22,066 nucleotides of DNA from Nitrospinota bacterium (GTDB lineage Bacteria > Nitrospinota > Nitrospinia > UBA9942 > JAHJSF01), in assembly GCA_018830405.1 (NCBI GenBank), contig JAHJSF010000174.1:1-22066 (forward strand), written 5' to 3'. Position numbers and translations under genes: made by a program. The notes below the pieces were generated by a model. The model had not been told where the DNA came from and made no database searches. It saw only the letters and a list, made by a program, of their open reading frames with translations. Positions 1 to 7,265 of this stretch are shown here, piece after piece. Positions within the stretch are counted from its first letter, which is position 1. Each line of letters begins with the position of its first letter.

Positions 1-637
1 TCGTATCTATATTCATAATAAATACGTTCATATTTCCCCCTGTCATGCGAGGGATGACTATCAAGTTGCCGCCTATAATTACAGTGGGGGTTTCATTAAT
101 GGAGAGTTGATGGGCCATCTCAAGATTGTCGGCGATCTCTTTAGCCTTGACCCCGGAGTCGAGCATCTCCCCAAACTTTTTACTGAGACCCAAAGATGAG
201 GCCTGTTTCTTCAGCCATTTCACATCTGAGATATCCTGATTTTCTACAAATTGTGCCTCAAATAGTTTGGCCCTCATCTCATCCCCCTTCCCCATATCTC
301 TGGCGATGAGGTAGGCCTCGGTGGCCTTGGTTGAGCCGTCTCCCCACTGAATCGGGATATGGACAAACTTTATCTTATTTTTTTTACCAAGGGTGTTCTC
401 TTGTCCAAAGAAGTTATAACAATGCCCGCAGTAGAAGCTGCTGAATATTTCAAGCTGAACATATTCTTTCGAACGGCGGGCCGGTCTCCCCTCAATAACC
501 GCATATATCCCGGCCGGTTTTGTGTCCTTGCCCCCCTCTGATTTTACAGGGCGATAAAAGAGACATCCCATTATTAAGAGAACGGGAAGGAGGGGTGCCA
601 GTCTTTTTAGGGAAAACCCCAAAGAGGAAGATTTCAT
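1..637 (-). CDS. DsbA-like thioredoxin-fold lipoprotein, partial (C-terminus cut by window edge)
   Basis: Probable exported thiol:disulfide oxidoreductase. The reading frame is open from an ATG at 637 to the window edge (212 codons). The N-terminus has a short basic stretch, a hydrophobic segment and a lipobox-like I-M-G-C with the candidate lipidated Cys at residue 25, so the protein is probably membrane-anchored outside the cytoplasm. The redox motif C-G-H-C lies at residues 70-73 after a typical beta strand (VQLEIFSSFY). An inserted helical region follows, and then an E-T-P-T-V-I-I-G-G segment that supplies the cis-proline of the thioredoxin fold. CGHC is the PDI-type active site rather than the CPHC of E. 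coli DsbA. The start is 14 bases below the aroF stop and lacks a strong Shine-Dalgarno, so it may be co-transcribed with aroF. Whether it is an oxidase, reductase or isomerase cannot be told. Confidence 0.8.
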   Translation of the reverse strand, partial: MKSSSLGFSLKRLAPLLPVLLIMGCLFYRPVKSEGGKDTKPAGIYAVIEGRPARRSKEYVQLEIFSSFYCGHCYNFFGQENTLGKKNKIKFVHIPIQWGDGSTKATEAYLIARDMGKGDEMRAKLFEAQFVENQDISDVKWLKKQASSLGLSKKFGEMLDSGVKAKEIADNLEMAHQLSINETPTVIIGGNLIVIPRMTGGNMNVFIMNIDT

Positions 638-651
638 TAAATATGCCAGTC

Positions 652-1674
652 TTATTTGTACATCCCTCTCCCCGCGGCAATGGCAAACTTCTCTATATCT
701 TCCATCAGCTGCTTGAACTTGGCCGGTTTGAGAGACTGGGCCCCATCTGATAGGGCATCTTCCGGTTTTGGGTGAACCTCAACAATTATACCGTCAGCTC
801 CGGCCGCCACCGAGGCCATAGCCATAGAGTGTATATACTCCCAATGACCGGTAGCATGGCTTGGGTCTACTACTATAGGGAGGTGTGTTTCCTTACGCAG
901 AACCGGTATGGCGCTTATGTCGAGGGTATTTCGAGTGGCGGTTTCAAATGTTCGAATTCCCCTTTCGCACAAGATAACGTTTCTATTTCCCTCAGACATT
1001 ATATATTCGGCCGACATGATAAACTCCTTAATGGTGGTCATCATCCCCCTCTTCAAGAGGATCGGTTTTTTGCACTGCCCGAGAAGTTTTAGCAGGGTAA
1101 AATTTTGAACGTTCCTGGCCCCCACCTGCATGATGTCGGCATAGTCGGCCACAAGATCCATGTCATTAGGGTTTACAACCTCGGTGATAATCGGAAGGCC
1201 GGTCTCTTTTTTGGCCTCGGCCAAAAGTTTCAGCCCTTCTTCCTCAAGACCTTGGAAGGCGTAGGGGGATGTGCGGGGTTTAAATGCCCCTCCCCTGAGG
1301 ATATTACCCCCGGCTGCCTTTACGGCTCTGGCCGATTCAAGTATCTGTTCTCTGTTCTCAACCGAGCATGGTCCGGCCATGACAACGATGTTTTTTCCCC
1401 CTATCTGAAGTCCGCAAACGTCTATGACCGTATTCTCTTTTTTAAATTCCCGCCCGGCCAATTTGTAGGGCTTCATAATAGGGACTACACTCTCCACACC
1501 GCGCATCGATTCAAGGGCCTGCAGACGGCCCTTATTCTCTTCATTTCCAACGGCGCCTACTATTGTCTTTTCAACTCCCCTGAGGGCGTGCGGGGCGTAT
1601 CCCAGTTCTCTAATCTTTTCGATAATTTTGTTTATATCCTCTTCCGCGGCCCCCGGTTTCATTACTATAATCAT
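652..1674 (-). CDS. aroF: 3-deoxy-7-phosphoheptulonate (DAHP) synthase, type I-beta with N-terminal regulatory domain
   Basis: Condenses phosphoenolpyruvate and erythrose 4-phosphate, the first step of the shikimate pathway, in the cytoplasm. The 340 residues fit the Bacillus/Thermotoga-type enzyme. Residues 1-70 form a ferredoxin-like (FeS-less, ACT-like) domain beginning MIIVMKPGA. The catalytic barrel follows, with VMAGPCSVE, RGGAFKPRTSPYAFQG, QVGARNVQNF, LLKRGM, the ERGIRTFE segment and the VVDPSHATGH metal-binding signature. In this family the N-terminal domain mediates feedback inhibition by aromatic amino acids or prephenate; that is family knowledge, not visible here. An AAAGGAG ribosome site lies about 12 bases before the chosen ATG, which is rather far. 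It lies downstream of leuS on the same strand with a 75-base gap that holds a small palindrome. Confidence 0.96.
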   Translation of the reverse strand: MIIVMKPGAAEEDINKIIEKIRELGYAPHALRGVEKTIVGAVGNEENKGRLQALESMRGVESVVPIMKPYKLAGREFKKENTVIDVCGLQIGGKNIVVMAGPCSVENREQILESARAVKAAGGNILRGGAFKPRTSPYAFQGLEEEGLKLLAEAKKETGLPIITEVVNPNDMDLVADYADIMQVGARNVQNFTLLKLLGQCKKPILLKRGMMTTIKEFIMSAEYIMSEGNRNVILCERGIRTFETATRNTLDISAIPVLRKETHLPIVVDPSHATGHWEYIHSMAMASVAAGADGIIVEVHPKPEDALSDGAQSLKPAKFKQLMEDIEKFAIAAGRGMYK

Positions 1675-1709
1675 TACTTTATATATCTCCTTTAAATTTG
1701 TATCCTATT

Positions 1710-1724
1710 GGAACAACATGTTCC
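1710..1724. promoter_or_regulatory. Short palindrome in the leuS-aroF gap, possible operator
   Basis: GGAACA-ACA-TGTTCC is a perfect 6-base inverted repeat with a 3-base spacer, centred about 43 bases before the aroF start. Its size and symmetry suit a dimeric regulator site. It lacks the GC content and T-run expected of a terminator. No regulator can be named. Confidence 0.3.
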
Positions 1725-1749
1725 ATAACAGTTATATATCACTTGTCGT

Positions 1750-4170
1750 TTATTTTACAACGATATTAACAAGTTTGTCAGGGACAACTATCTCTTTTAT
1801 TATGGTCTTCCCCTTGGTATGTTCCACCACTCGCTCATTTTTTAAGGCCGCCTCGATGAGGGCCTCCTTAGCCGTTCCTTTAGGCATCTCTTCCGTTCCC
1901 CTTACCTTCCCATTGACCGAAAAGACTATCGTGACCGATTTATCGATTACCTTGTCAGGATCAAATGTCGGCCAAGCAGCATTCAATATGGAAGGCTTAT
2001 GGCCGGTAATTTCCCATAACTCCTCCGTCATAAATGGGGCAAAGGGGTGAAGTATCTTGATAAAGTCTAAAAGGAGCCCCCTGTTTAAGACCTCTTCTTT
2101 TTGGAGAGAACTTATAAAGATCATCATCTGGCTTATGGCCGTATTAAACTCCAAGTTATCCAATTTCTCGGTAACTATCTTAATCGTTTTGTGCCGCAGC
2201 CTGTCCACCTCTTCGCTTATCGGGGCATTTTCTTTGATAGGTTTTTCGAATAACCGCCACACCTTTTCCAAAAATCTTCTTATCCCGTATATCCCCTGAA
2301 CATTCCACGGTTTGTCCACCGATAATGGGCCGAGAAACATCTCATACATACGCAGGGTATCCGCCCCATGCTCGGCGATAACATCGTCCGGGTTTATTAC
2401 ATTCCCCCTCGACTTTGACATCTTCTCCCCATTTTCCCCCAAGATCATCCCCTGATTCCTCAGCTTGATGAATGGTTCGGGTGTATCAACAACCCCTATG
2501 TCAAAAAGAACCTTGTGCCAGAAGCGGGCGTAGAGGAGGTGAAGAACGGCGTGCTCTGTCCCTCCGATGTAGAGATTAACCGCTGTCCAATAATCAATTT
2601 TATCCGGTCCGGCCAAGGCCGTATCGTTTTTAGGGTCCATAAATCGCAGGTAATACCAGCAGCTCCCTGCCCATTGGGGCATGGTATTGGTCTCTCTCTT
2701 GGCAGGGCCGCCGCATTTAGGGCAGGTGGTGTTTACCCAGCTGTCGATTGTGGCCAGGGGGGATTCTCCCGTTCCGGTCGGTTTATAGCTTTCAACCTCC
2801 GGAAGTTTGAGGGGCAATTCTTTTTCATCAATGGGCACTATGCCGCATTTTTCACAGTGAACCAACGGGAAAGGTTCTCCCCAATATCTTTGGCGGGAGA
2901 ATACCCAGTCGCGTAATTTATAATTTATGGCCCGTTTCCCTCTCCCCTCAGACTCAAGTTTGTCTATTATCTTCTTCTTAAATTCGGCCGTTGTCAGTCC
3001 GTTAAACTCCCCTGAATTTACCGCTATCCCCTCAACTGTTTCAGCAGCCTCCAGTTCGTAGGTGGAACCATCTTTGCTGACAACCTGGACAATGGGCAAC
3101 GACATCTTTTGGGCAAACTCAAAGTCACGTTCATCATGGGCCGGAACGGCCATAATTGCCCCGGTTCCGTATCCCATCAGAACATAGTCTGATATCCAGA
3201 TCGGAATCTCTTTATTGTTGACCGGGTTTATGGCGTATCCTCCGGTAAAGACTCCTGTCTTATCCTTATTCATGTCGGTCCTCTGCAGATCGGAGGCCTT
3301 GGCCGCCTTATCTATATAGGCCTTAACCTCGCCTTTTTGCTCGTTGGTCATTATCTTTTGTACGAGGGGATGTTCGGGGGACATGACCATATATGTTGCC
3401 CCGAAGAGGGTATCCGGTCTGGTGGTATATATATTCAATTTTTCGTCACAGCCTCGAATGTCGAAGACTACCTCGGCCCCCTCGCTCCTCCCGATCCAGT
3501 TCCTCTGCATCGCCTTGATTGAGTCGTCCCAATCGAGAAGGTCGAGGTCTGTAAGGAGCCTGTCGGCGTAGGCGGTTATCTTGAGCATCCACTGTCTTAT
3601 ATTTCTTCTCTCTACCTCTTTACCGCATCTATCGCAACGCCCTTCTTTGACCTCCTCATTGGCCAGTCCGGTTAGACATTCGGGACACCAGTTTATGGGG
3701 GCATTAGACTCGTAGGCCAATCCTTTTTCAAACAGCTTTAGAAATATCCACTGGGTCCATTTGTAATAGTCAGGGTCACAGGTGGCTACCTCCCTGTCCC
3801 AGTCGTAGCAGAAGCCGAATGATTTTATTTGTGTCCTGAAGGTGTCTATGTTTTTATAGGTTGTCTGAGCCGGATGTGTCCCCGTCTTTATGGCGTAATT
3901 TTCCGCCGGCAGGCCGAAGGCATCAAAACCCATCGGGTGGAGGACATTATAGCCGTTCATCCTCTTGAATCGTGTATATATATCGGTGGCGGTATAGCCT
4001 TCAGGGTGCCCTACATGAAGCCCGTTACCGGATGGGTAGGGGAACATATCAAGGACGTAGAGACGTTTTTCCCTCGGAACAGAGTTATCCTCATTTACAG
4101 AGAAGGTCTTTTCCCTGTCCCAATAGGCTATCCATTTGTTCTCTACTTCTTCGTGGTTGTAATCTTTCAC
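1750..4170 (-). CDS. leuS: Leucyl-tRNA synthetase
   Basis: Charges tRNA-Leu with leucine. From a GTG at 4170 the protein is 806 residues, normal for bacterial LeuRS. The class I HIGH motif is H-V-G-H at about residues 52-55 ([16 protein letters not shown]). A zinc-knuckle-like C-P-E-C ... C-D-R-C follows. The CP1 editing domain shows [16 protein letters not shown] and [15 protein letters not shown]. The KMSKS motif is at about 583-587, and the anticodon-binding and C-terminal domains complete it. The frame stays open upstream to an ATG at 4206, but that extension runs into the palindromic repeat at 4202-4291. The GTG has AGAGGAG placed 5 bases ahead, so I prefer it. A consensus-like promoter lies at 4322-4351. 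No T-box elements are visible in the leader. Confidence 0.97.
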   Translation of the reverse strand: MKDYNHEEVENKWIAYWDREKTFSVNEDNSVPREKRLYVLDMFPYPSGNGLHVGHPEGYTATDIYTRFKRMNGYNVLHPMGFDAFGLPAENYAIKTGTHPAQTTYKNIDTFRTQIKSFGFCYDWDREVATCDPDYYKWTQWIFLKLFEKGLAYESNAPINWCPECLTGLANEEVKEGRCDRCGKEVERRNIRQWMLKITAYADRLLTDLDLLDWDDSIKAMQRNWIGRSEGAEVVFDIRGCDEKLNIYTTRPDTLFGATYMVMSPEHPLVQKIMTNEQKGEVKAYIDKAAKASDLQRTDMNKDKTGVFTGGYAINPVNNKEIPIWISDYVLMGYGTGAIMAVPAHDERDFEFAQKMSLPIVQVVSKDGSTYELEAAETVEGIAVNSGEFNGLTTAEFKKKIIDKLESEGRGKRAINYKLRDWVFSRQRYWGEPFPLVHCEKCGIVPIDEKELPLKLPEVESYKPTGTGESPLATIDSWVNTTCPKCGGPAKRETNTMPQWAGSCWYYLRFMDPKNDTALAGPDKIDYWTAVNLYIGGTEHAVLHLLYARFWHKVLFDIGVVDTPEPFIKLRNQGMILGENGEKMSKSRGNVINPDDVIAEHGADTLRMYEMFLGPLSVDKPWNVQGIYGIRRFLEKVWRLFEKPIKENAPISEEVDRLRHKTIKIVTEKLDNLEFNTAISQMMIFISSLQKEEVLNRGLLLDFIKILHPFAPFMTEELWEITGHKPSILNAAWPTFDPDKVIDKSVTIVFSVNGKVRGTEEMPKGTAKEALIEAALKNERVVEHTKGKTIIKEIVVPDKLVNIVVK

Positions 4171-4187
4171 CCAAGCTCCTCTTCTTT
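4171..4187 (-). promoter_or_regulatory. Ribosome binding site that fixes the leuS start at GTG 4170
   Basis: On the minus strand AGAGGAG is followed by CTTGG and then GTG. This is the best Shine-Dalgarno in the region. It places the start inside the longer open frame and excludes the 12-residue extension encoded partly by the palindromic repeat. Confidence 0.7.
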
Positions 4188-4201
4188 CGTTTCCGCATTC
4201 C

Positions 4202-4291
4202 GTCATTCCCGCCCCGTATCAGGTACGGGGTAAACTCCAGTGGGAATCCAGAAAAAACAAGGACTGGATTCCGCATCAAGTGCGGAATGAC
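4202..4291. repeat. REP/BIME-like palindromic repeat in the leuS leader
   Basis: A 90-base element with nested symmetry. The outer ends GTCATTCC (4202-4209) and GGAATGAC (4284-4291) are complementary, as are GGAATCCAG (4243-4251) and CTGGATTCC (4264-4272). Each half also has its own hairpin: CCCCGTA-TCAGG-TACGGGG (4212-4230) and CCGCA-TCAAG-TGCGG (4271-4285), with nearly the same loop. The ends (GTCATTCC, GGAATCCAG) are of the kind commonly seen in dispersed intergenic repeats. It lies wholly between the putative leuS promoter and start codon, so it would be transcribed as structured leader RNA. Confidence 0.7.
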
Positions 4292-4321
4292 AATTGTTTG
4301 GTTCGTATTAGTTATCAGTGA

Positions 4322-4351
4322 ATTATAAGTGGATAGCCCCCCCCCTGTCAA
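4322..4351 (-). promoter_or_regulatory. Sigma70-type promoter for leuS with a G9 tract in the spacer
   Basis: On the minus strand TTGACA (4346-4351) and TATAAT (4322-4327) are both perfect consensus hexamers with 18 bases between them. Nine of the 18 are an uninterrupted G run (4337-4345). Transcription would start near 4314, giving a leader of about 145 bases. Slippage in the G run would change the spacer length. Confidence 0.72.
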
Positions 4352-4571
4352 ACCGCTCAATTTGTTAATCGCCAAAGCTATGTTGATGCGATAGAATTGT
4401 TTTGGTTATTTGCCAAAAGCAGGCCGGATAATTTTTGCGGGATTGGCCGGTCTCCCTTTTATTTGCATTTCAGGGAATGAGGGCTTAGATTTGAATATCG
4501 AAACTCTCTGTATTGAGGTATAGAGATTAACTCAAAAAATACAATAGCCGTGGGGAGAGGGAGCATATTTT
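4352..4571. other. Intergenic region between the leuS promoter and ampG
   Basis: No coding potential or RNA gene recognised. It must hold the ampG promoter, but no pair of hexamers stands out: a TTGAGG ... TACAAT pair near 4515-4550 has a spacer of 21 bases, which is too long. A GGGAG ribosome site lies at about 4558-4562. Confidence 0.5.
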
Positions 4572-5789
4572 ATGTTTAAAGTTATTTTCAGCCGCCGCAT
4601 GGTTGTCTCTTTTATCATGGGGTTTGCTTGCGGACTGCCGCTGCTTCTGACTTCGACGGTCTTGCAGGCTTGGATGAAAAAAGAGGGGATGGATTTAACG
4701 CTGATTGGTTTGATGGCGCTGGTTGGACTCCCCTATACCCTGAAGTTTCTCTGGGCGCCTTTTCTTGACAGGTTTACCCTTTCCTTCCTAGGACGGAGAA
4801 GGGGATGGCTGCTGGTAGCCCAGATAGCGCTTGCTTTATCAATAGCCTGGCTGGGGTTTGCGAGTCCTGCGAAGAATCCGGCGATGATGGTCTTTGCAGC
4901 AATCCTCGTAACCTTTTTCAGCGCCTCACAGGACATTGTTGTTGATGCCTACAGGAGAGAAGATCTTGCAGATGAAGAATTGGGGCTTGGCTCTTCTTTC
5001 TATATTAACGGTTACAGGGTAGGGATGCTGCTGGCTTCCGGAGGCGGGCTTATACTTGCCGATTTCCTTTCTTTCTCCAAGGTTTACCTGATCATGGCGC
5101 TTTGTATGCTGCCCGCTATTATAACCACACTTCTGACACCAGAACCTGTAGTTTCAGAAGGGGCCCCAAAGACCATGAGAGAGGCAATTATAGAGCCGAT
5201 GAGGGAATACTTCAGCAGGGATAATGCTGTTATGATTCTTGCCTTTATTCTTCTCTACAAGATTGGCGATACCGTAGCCAGCGCGATTACAATCCCCTTT
5301 TATCTCGACATCGGATTTTCAATGACCGAGATCGGGACTGTCGTGAAAATATTTGGGTTCTGGGCGACCATAGCCGGGGGCCTGATAGGCGGTATGCTTA
5401 TGCTTCGCATCGGAATAAACCGTGCCCTCTGGATTTTTGGTTTTCTTCAGGCAATATCAACAGCAGGCTTTGCCCTTCTTGCCCATACCGGCTATAGTAT
5501 CCAGCTTTTGTCGGCAGTCATCGCCTTTGAAAACCTGACCGGCGGCATGGGGACCGCAGCTTATGCGGCATTTATGGCCAGCCTTACGAATAAAAAATTT
5601 ACCGCTACCCAGTATGCTCTTTTGAGCAGCCTGATGGGAGTCCCCAGGGTAATCGCCTCGGCCCCCACAGGATTTCTGGCAAAGCATATGGGTTGGGAGA
5701 ATTTCTTTATCTTATGTGTTCTACTCGCAATACCGGGAATGCTTTTGTTGCTCAAATTTGCACCGTGGGGAGGGCGCAGAGCATCATAA
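4572..5789 (+). CDS. ampG: AmpG-type major facilitator superfamily permease
   Basis: Integral inner-membrane transporter, 405 residues, with about twelve hydrophobic segments. The N-terminal part has the AmpG pattern: a cytosolic start, FACGLPLLLT in TM1, GLPYTLKFLWAPFLDR after TM2, and FLGRRRGWLL in the TM2-3 loop. These are followed by SASQDIVVDAYRRE, a hallmark of the AmpG/PAT family. Family members import GlcNAc-anhydroMurNAc peptides for peptidoglycan recycling, which implies a periplasm; the substrate here is inferred. GGGAG precedes the ATG by about 9 bases. It is a single gene flanked by dispersed repeats on both sides, between two housekeeping blocks. Its Leu/Arg codon choice (more CTG, CGC) looks somewhat unlike leuS and rnr, so it may have a different history. 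Confidence 0.85.
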   Translation: MFKVIFSRRMVVSFIMGFACGLPLLLTSTVLQAWMKKEGMDLTLIGLMALVGLPYTLKFLWAPFLDRFTLSFLGRRRGWLLVAQIALALSIAWLGFASPAKNPAMMVFAAILVTFFSASQDIVVDAYRREDLADEELGLGSSFYINGYRVGMLLASGGGLILADFLSFSKVYLIMALCMLPAIITTLLTPEPVVSEGAPKTMREAIIEPMREYFSRDNAVMILAFILLYKIGDTVASAITIPFYLDIGFSMTEIGTVVKIFGFWATIAGGLIGGMLMLRIGINRALWIFGFLQAISTAGFALLAHTGYSIQLLSAVIAFENLTGGMGTAAYAAFMASLTNKKFTATQYALLSSLMGVPRVIASAPTGFLAKHMGWENFFILCVLLAIPGMLLLLKFAPWGGRRAS

Positions 5790-5826
5790 CTTTGTATACC
5801 TTTGTTGCTCCTCGTCTCGTCGTTAC

Positions 5827-5845
5827 GGCGTATGCTAAATACGCC
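5827..5845. repeat. Hairpin-forming repeat after ampG
   Basis: GGCGTAT-GCTAA-ATACGCC is a perfect 7-base stem with a 5-base loop, set in a region rich in CGTCGT/CTCGTC words. It lacks a T-run, so it is not a convincing terminator. The surroundings look like an interspersed palindromic element. Confidence 0.45.
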
Positions 5846-5893
5846 TCACTTCTCATCATCGTCGCGCCTCGGCCTACTTTTTTCTCCCGCTCT

Positions 5894-6031
5894 GAAAAAA
5901 TCCTCTCCCCCTCTTGCAGGGGGAGATTTAGAGGGGGTTAGCAGGGTCAAGGGGGAGGGGGAAGCGGTTGCCTTCGGCTTTTGATAGTAAAAATCTCCCC
6001 CTTTAGAAAAGGGGGAGTAAGGGGGATTTGA
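5894..6031. repeat. Inverted pair of G/C-run palindromic repeats
   Basis: Two copies of a similar unit face each other. Unit A (about 5897-5940) has CTCCCCC ... GGGGGAG with outer AGGGGGAGATTT (5918-5929). Unit B (about 5989-6031) has AAATCTCCCCCT (5991-6002), a hairpin CTCCCCC-loop-GGGGGAG and a closing GGATTT. The 12-base segments at 5918-5929 and 5991-6002 are exact reverse complements. No ORF spans the pair. It looks like a non-autonomous interspersed element present twice in opposite orientation. Confidence 0.6.
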
Positions 6032-6080
6032 ATTCTCTTCTTCATTTCTTGTGCAGACAAGAAACGAAGCAAAGAAACTG
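6032..6080. other. Spacer between repeat elements
   Basis: No gene recognised. The sequence contains CTTGT ... ACAAG with a short loop (TTCTTGTGCAGACAAGAA), a further small hairpin that may belong to the neighbouring palindrome. With 5790-6031 and 6081-6326 it makes up a 537-base gene-free stretch almost filled by inverted repeats. Confidence 0.4.
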
Positions 6081-6209
6081 CCGCCTGCTGATTTTTTAAA
6101 CGGCTTGAAATAACGGTTGGGTTCGGAGCCTAAAAAAACTCGCTTCGCTCAAACAGTTTTTAGGCTTTTTCCTCCCCAACCTATTTCAATCCTAAAAATC
6201 AGATGGCGG
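6081..6209. repeat. Large nested palindrome (about 129 bases)
   Basis: Three concentric stems can be read. The outer one is CCGCC-nn-CTGATTTTT (6081-6096) against AAAAATCAG-nn-GGCGG (6194-6209). The middle is TTGAAATA-acGGTTGGG (6105-6121) against CCCAACC-TATTTCAA (6175-6189). The inner is AGCCTAAAAAAACT (6127-6140) against AGTTTTTAGGCT (6155-6166), closing on CGCTTCGCTCAAAC. The arms differ by small substitutions and a 2-base indel that keep pairing, as in a folded element. It has no ORF, so it is a MITE-like repeat or a structured RNA. Confidence 0.6.
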
Positions 6210-6242
6210 AGATTGGGAAGAGGAATGGTTTTATTTTTGGTG

Positions 6243-6325
6243 GTCTAACAATGGAAAAAATAGTGGCATTGAAAGACCTGCCCCTCAACCTTCTTTGGGC
6301 GTCCGACTAGACGCGTTTGTTAGGG
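6243..6325 (-). other. attC-like integron recombination site (degenerate)
   Basis: On the minus strand the TGA of the preceding ORF leads directly into CCCTAACAAACGCG, resembling the R'' end of an attC, and 83 bases on there is TTGTTAGAC. GTTAGAC fits the GTTRRRY consensus exactly. CCCTAAC differs from RYYYAAC only at the first base. The ends CTAACAA and TTGTTAG are exact complements. The interior (GTCGGACGCCC and beyond) folds poorly: the L boxes do not pair. The site may be decayed or recombined, or a chance match. Confidence 0.35.
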
Positions 6326-6326
6326 C

Positions 6327-6986
6327 TCATTTTCCACCACGTTGAATAGCAATATCTACGAGCTGCTCAGGAGATACAGGCCCATTCTTAATGCCGAGCC
6401 ACGAAAATATAAGCCGTGCACAATCTTGTTTGATAAATACAAACAATTGATGCATATCGTCATAAGAAATGTGGATTGGTGTACTCGACGGAAACATTGA
6501 GCCCACAACCTTCAAACGCCTATGCTCTTCGGGGCTAATAGTACTCTTAGCATGCAAAATTGCACGTCTCAGTATTCTCAAATCGCCCATGATATCAGAT
6601 TTAATTTGATTGGCTGGCACGCCTTTCGCGGCCGCGAGTCGCGGCCGTATTTCATCTTCCCAGTAGGTGAACAAGAAAACCACAATTGCTCGAGCATGGC
6701 GCTGCTCATTCGACCCGCCTGGAGAGTTAGTTTCAATATATGTATCAGCACGGACGATGCGGTTGTGAATAATGTCTGGCTTGCTTGGGTCTTCGTAGCT
6801 TGCGTAAACAACGATAGTTTCGCCATTTTCTTGTCGCTTTCCTACTGGCCGAGATATGCGGTGCACCTGTCTCTGAACTGTCGTGTAGTGGCCAGAAAAA
6901 CCCGCCAATGCGTCCATGTAGGTGCCAACCTGTTCGTTCACGAAATCGATGTATTCACGGACTATATCGTCGTAACGCTCACTCAC
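6327..6986 (-). CDS. Uncharacterised cassette-like protein with a HEPN-like R-x4-H motif
   Basis: 219 residues from a GTG at 6986, which has AGGAG 7 bases upstream. The frame continues up to an ATG at 7034, but that start has no ribosome site. I do not recognise the family with certainty. The protein is soluble and mostly helical. A central segment (AIVVFLFTYWEDEIRPRLA) is followed by SDIMGDLRILRRAILHAKS, where R-R-A-I-L-H matches the R-x4-6-H active-site motif of HEPN ribonucleases, placed in a helix as in that fold. Base composition is CpG-richer than that of the neighbours, and an attC-like site abuts the stop. It is a lone gene opposing ampG and rnr, consistent with horizontal acquisition. 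The HEPN assignment is inference from one motif and secondary-structure pattern. Confidence 0.6.
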   Translation of the reverse strand: MSERYDDIVREYIDFVNEQVGTYMDALAGFSGHYTTVQRQVHRISRPVGKRQENGETIVVYASYEDPSKPDIIHNRIVRADTYIETNSPGGSNEQRHARAIVVFLFTYWEDEIRPRLAAAKGVPANQIKSDIMGDLRILRRAILHAKSTISPEEHRRLKVVGSMFPSSTPIHISYDDMHQLFVFIKQDCARLIFSWLGIKNGPVSPEQLVDIAIQRGGK

Positions 6987-7265
6987 TGGCTTACTCCTGA
7001 TGTTTGCATGGTCGCCTCCATGACCCCTAAGCATTAATTGTTAAGAAACAAGTCAATGATATTAGATGTCATTGATTAAACTCTTCAGTTTGTCTAGAGG
7101 TAAGGCTATCCTGATATGCTTGAAAAAGCAAGAGCTGTACACACCCAACTCTACCCTCCTTATTGTCATCTCCCTTATATATTGATACTGTTATCTGCAA
7201 GGGTAATGGTTTAATAGAACCGGATATCTCTACGCAGAACCAACCGACACTTAATAGGTTATATT
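6987..7265. other. Gap upstream of rnr with a small inverted repeat
   Basis: 279 bases that hold no convincing gene. TCAATGA (7053-7059) and TCATTGA (7069-7075) form a perfect 7-base inverted repeat with a 9-base spacer, suitable as an operator for the leftward gene. The promoter of rnr must lie here, but no hexamer pair is persuasive. The rnr ATG has only a weak ribosome site (ATAGG). Confidence 0.4.

Noticed and set aside
1105-1695. 196-residue plus-strand ORF over aroF
   Set aside because: Antisense shadow of a strongly conserved enzyme gene.
4171-4206. N-terminal extension of LeuRS from ATG 4206
   Set aside because: The ATG lies in the palindromic repeat and has no ribosome site, whereas GTG 4170 has AGAGGAG at good spacing and matches the family start.
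4171-4314. T-box riboswitch in the leuS leader
   Set aside because: No TGGNACCGCG-like T-box sequence or specifier stem is present; the structure is explained by the palindromic repeat.
6522-7037. 171-residue plus-strand ORF opposite the HEPN-like gene
   Set aside because: It is fully antisense to the better-supported frame, with no ribosome site and no recognisable pattern.
7081-7165. Possible degenerate tRNA in the gap before rnr
   Set aside because: A GAGGTAAGG ... stem-like stretch was inspected, but no cloverleaf, anticodon stem or TTCGA arm could be formed.
7062-7169. 35-residue minus-strand ORF ending LPLDKLKSLINDI
   Set aside because: The GGGAG abuts the ATG without spacing, the length is short and there is no family resemblance; it is likely chance.
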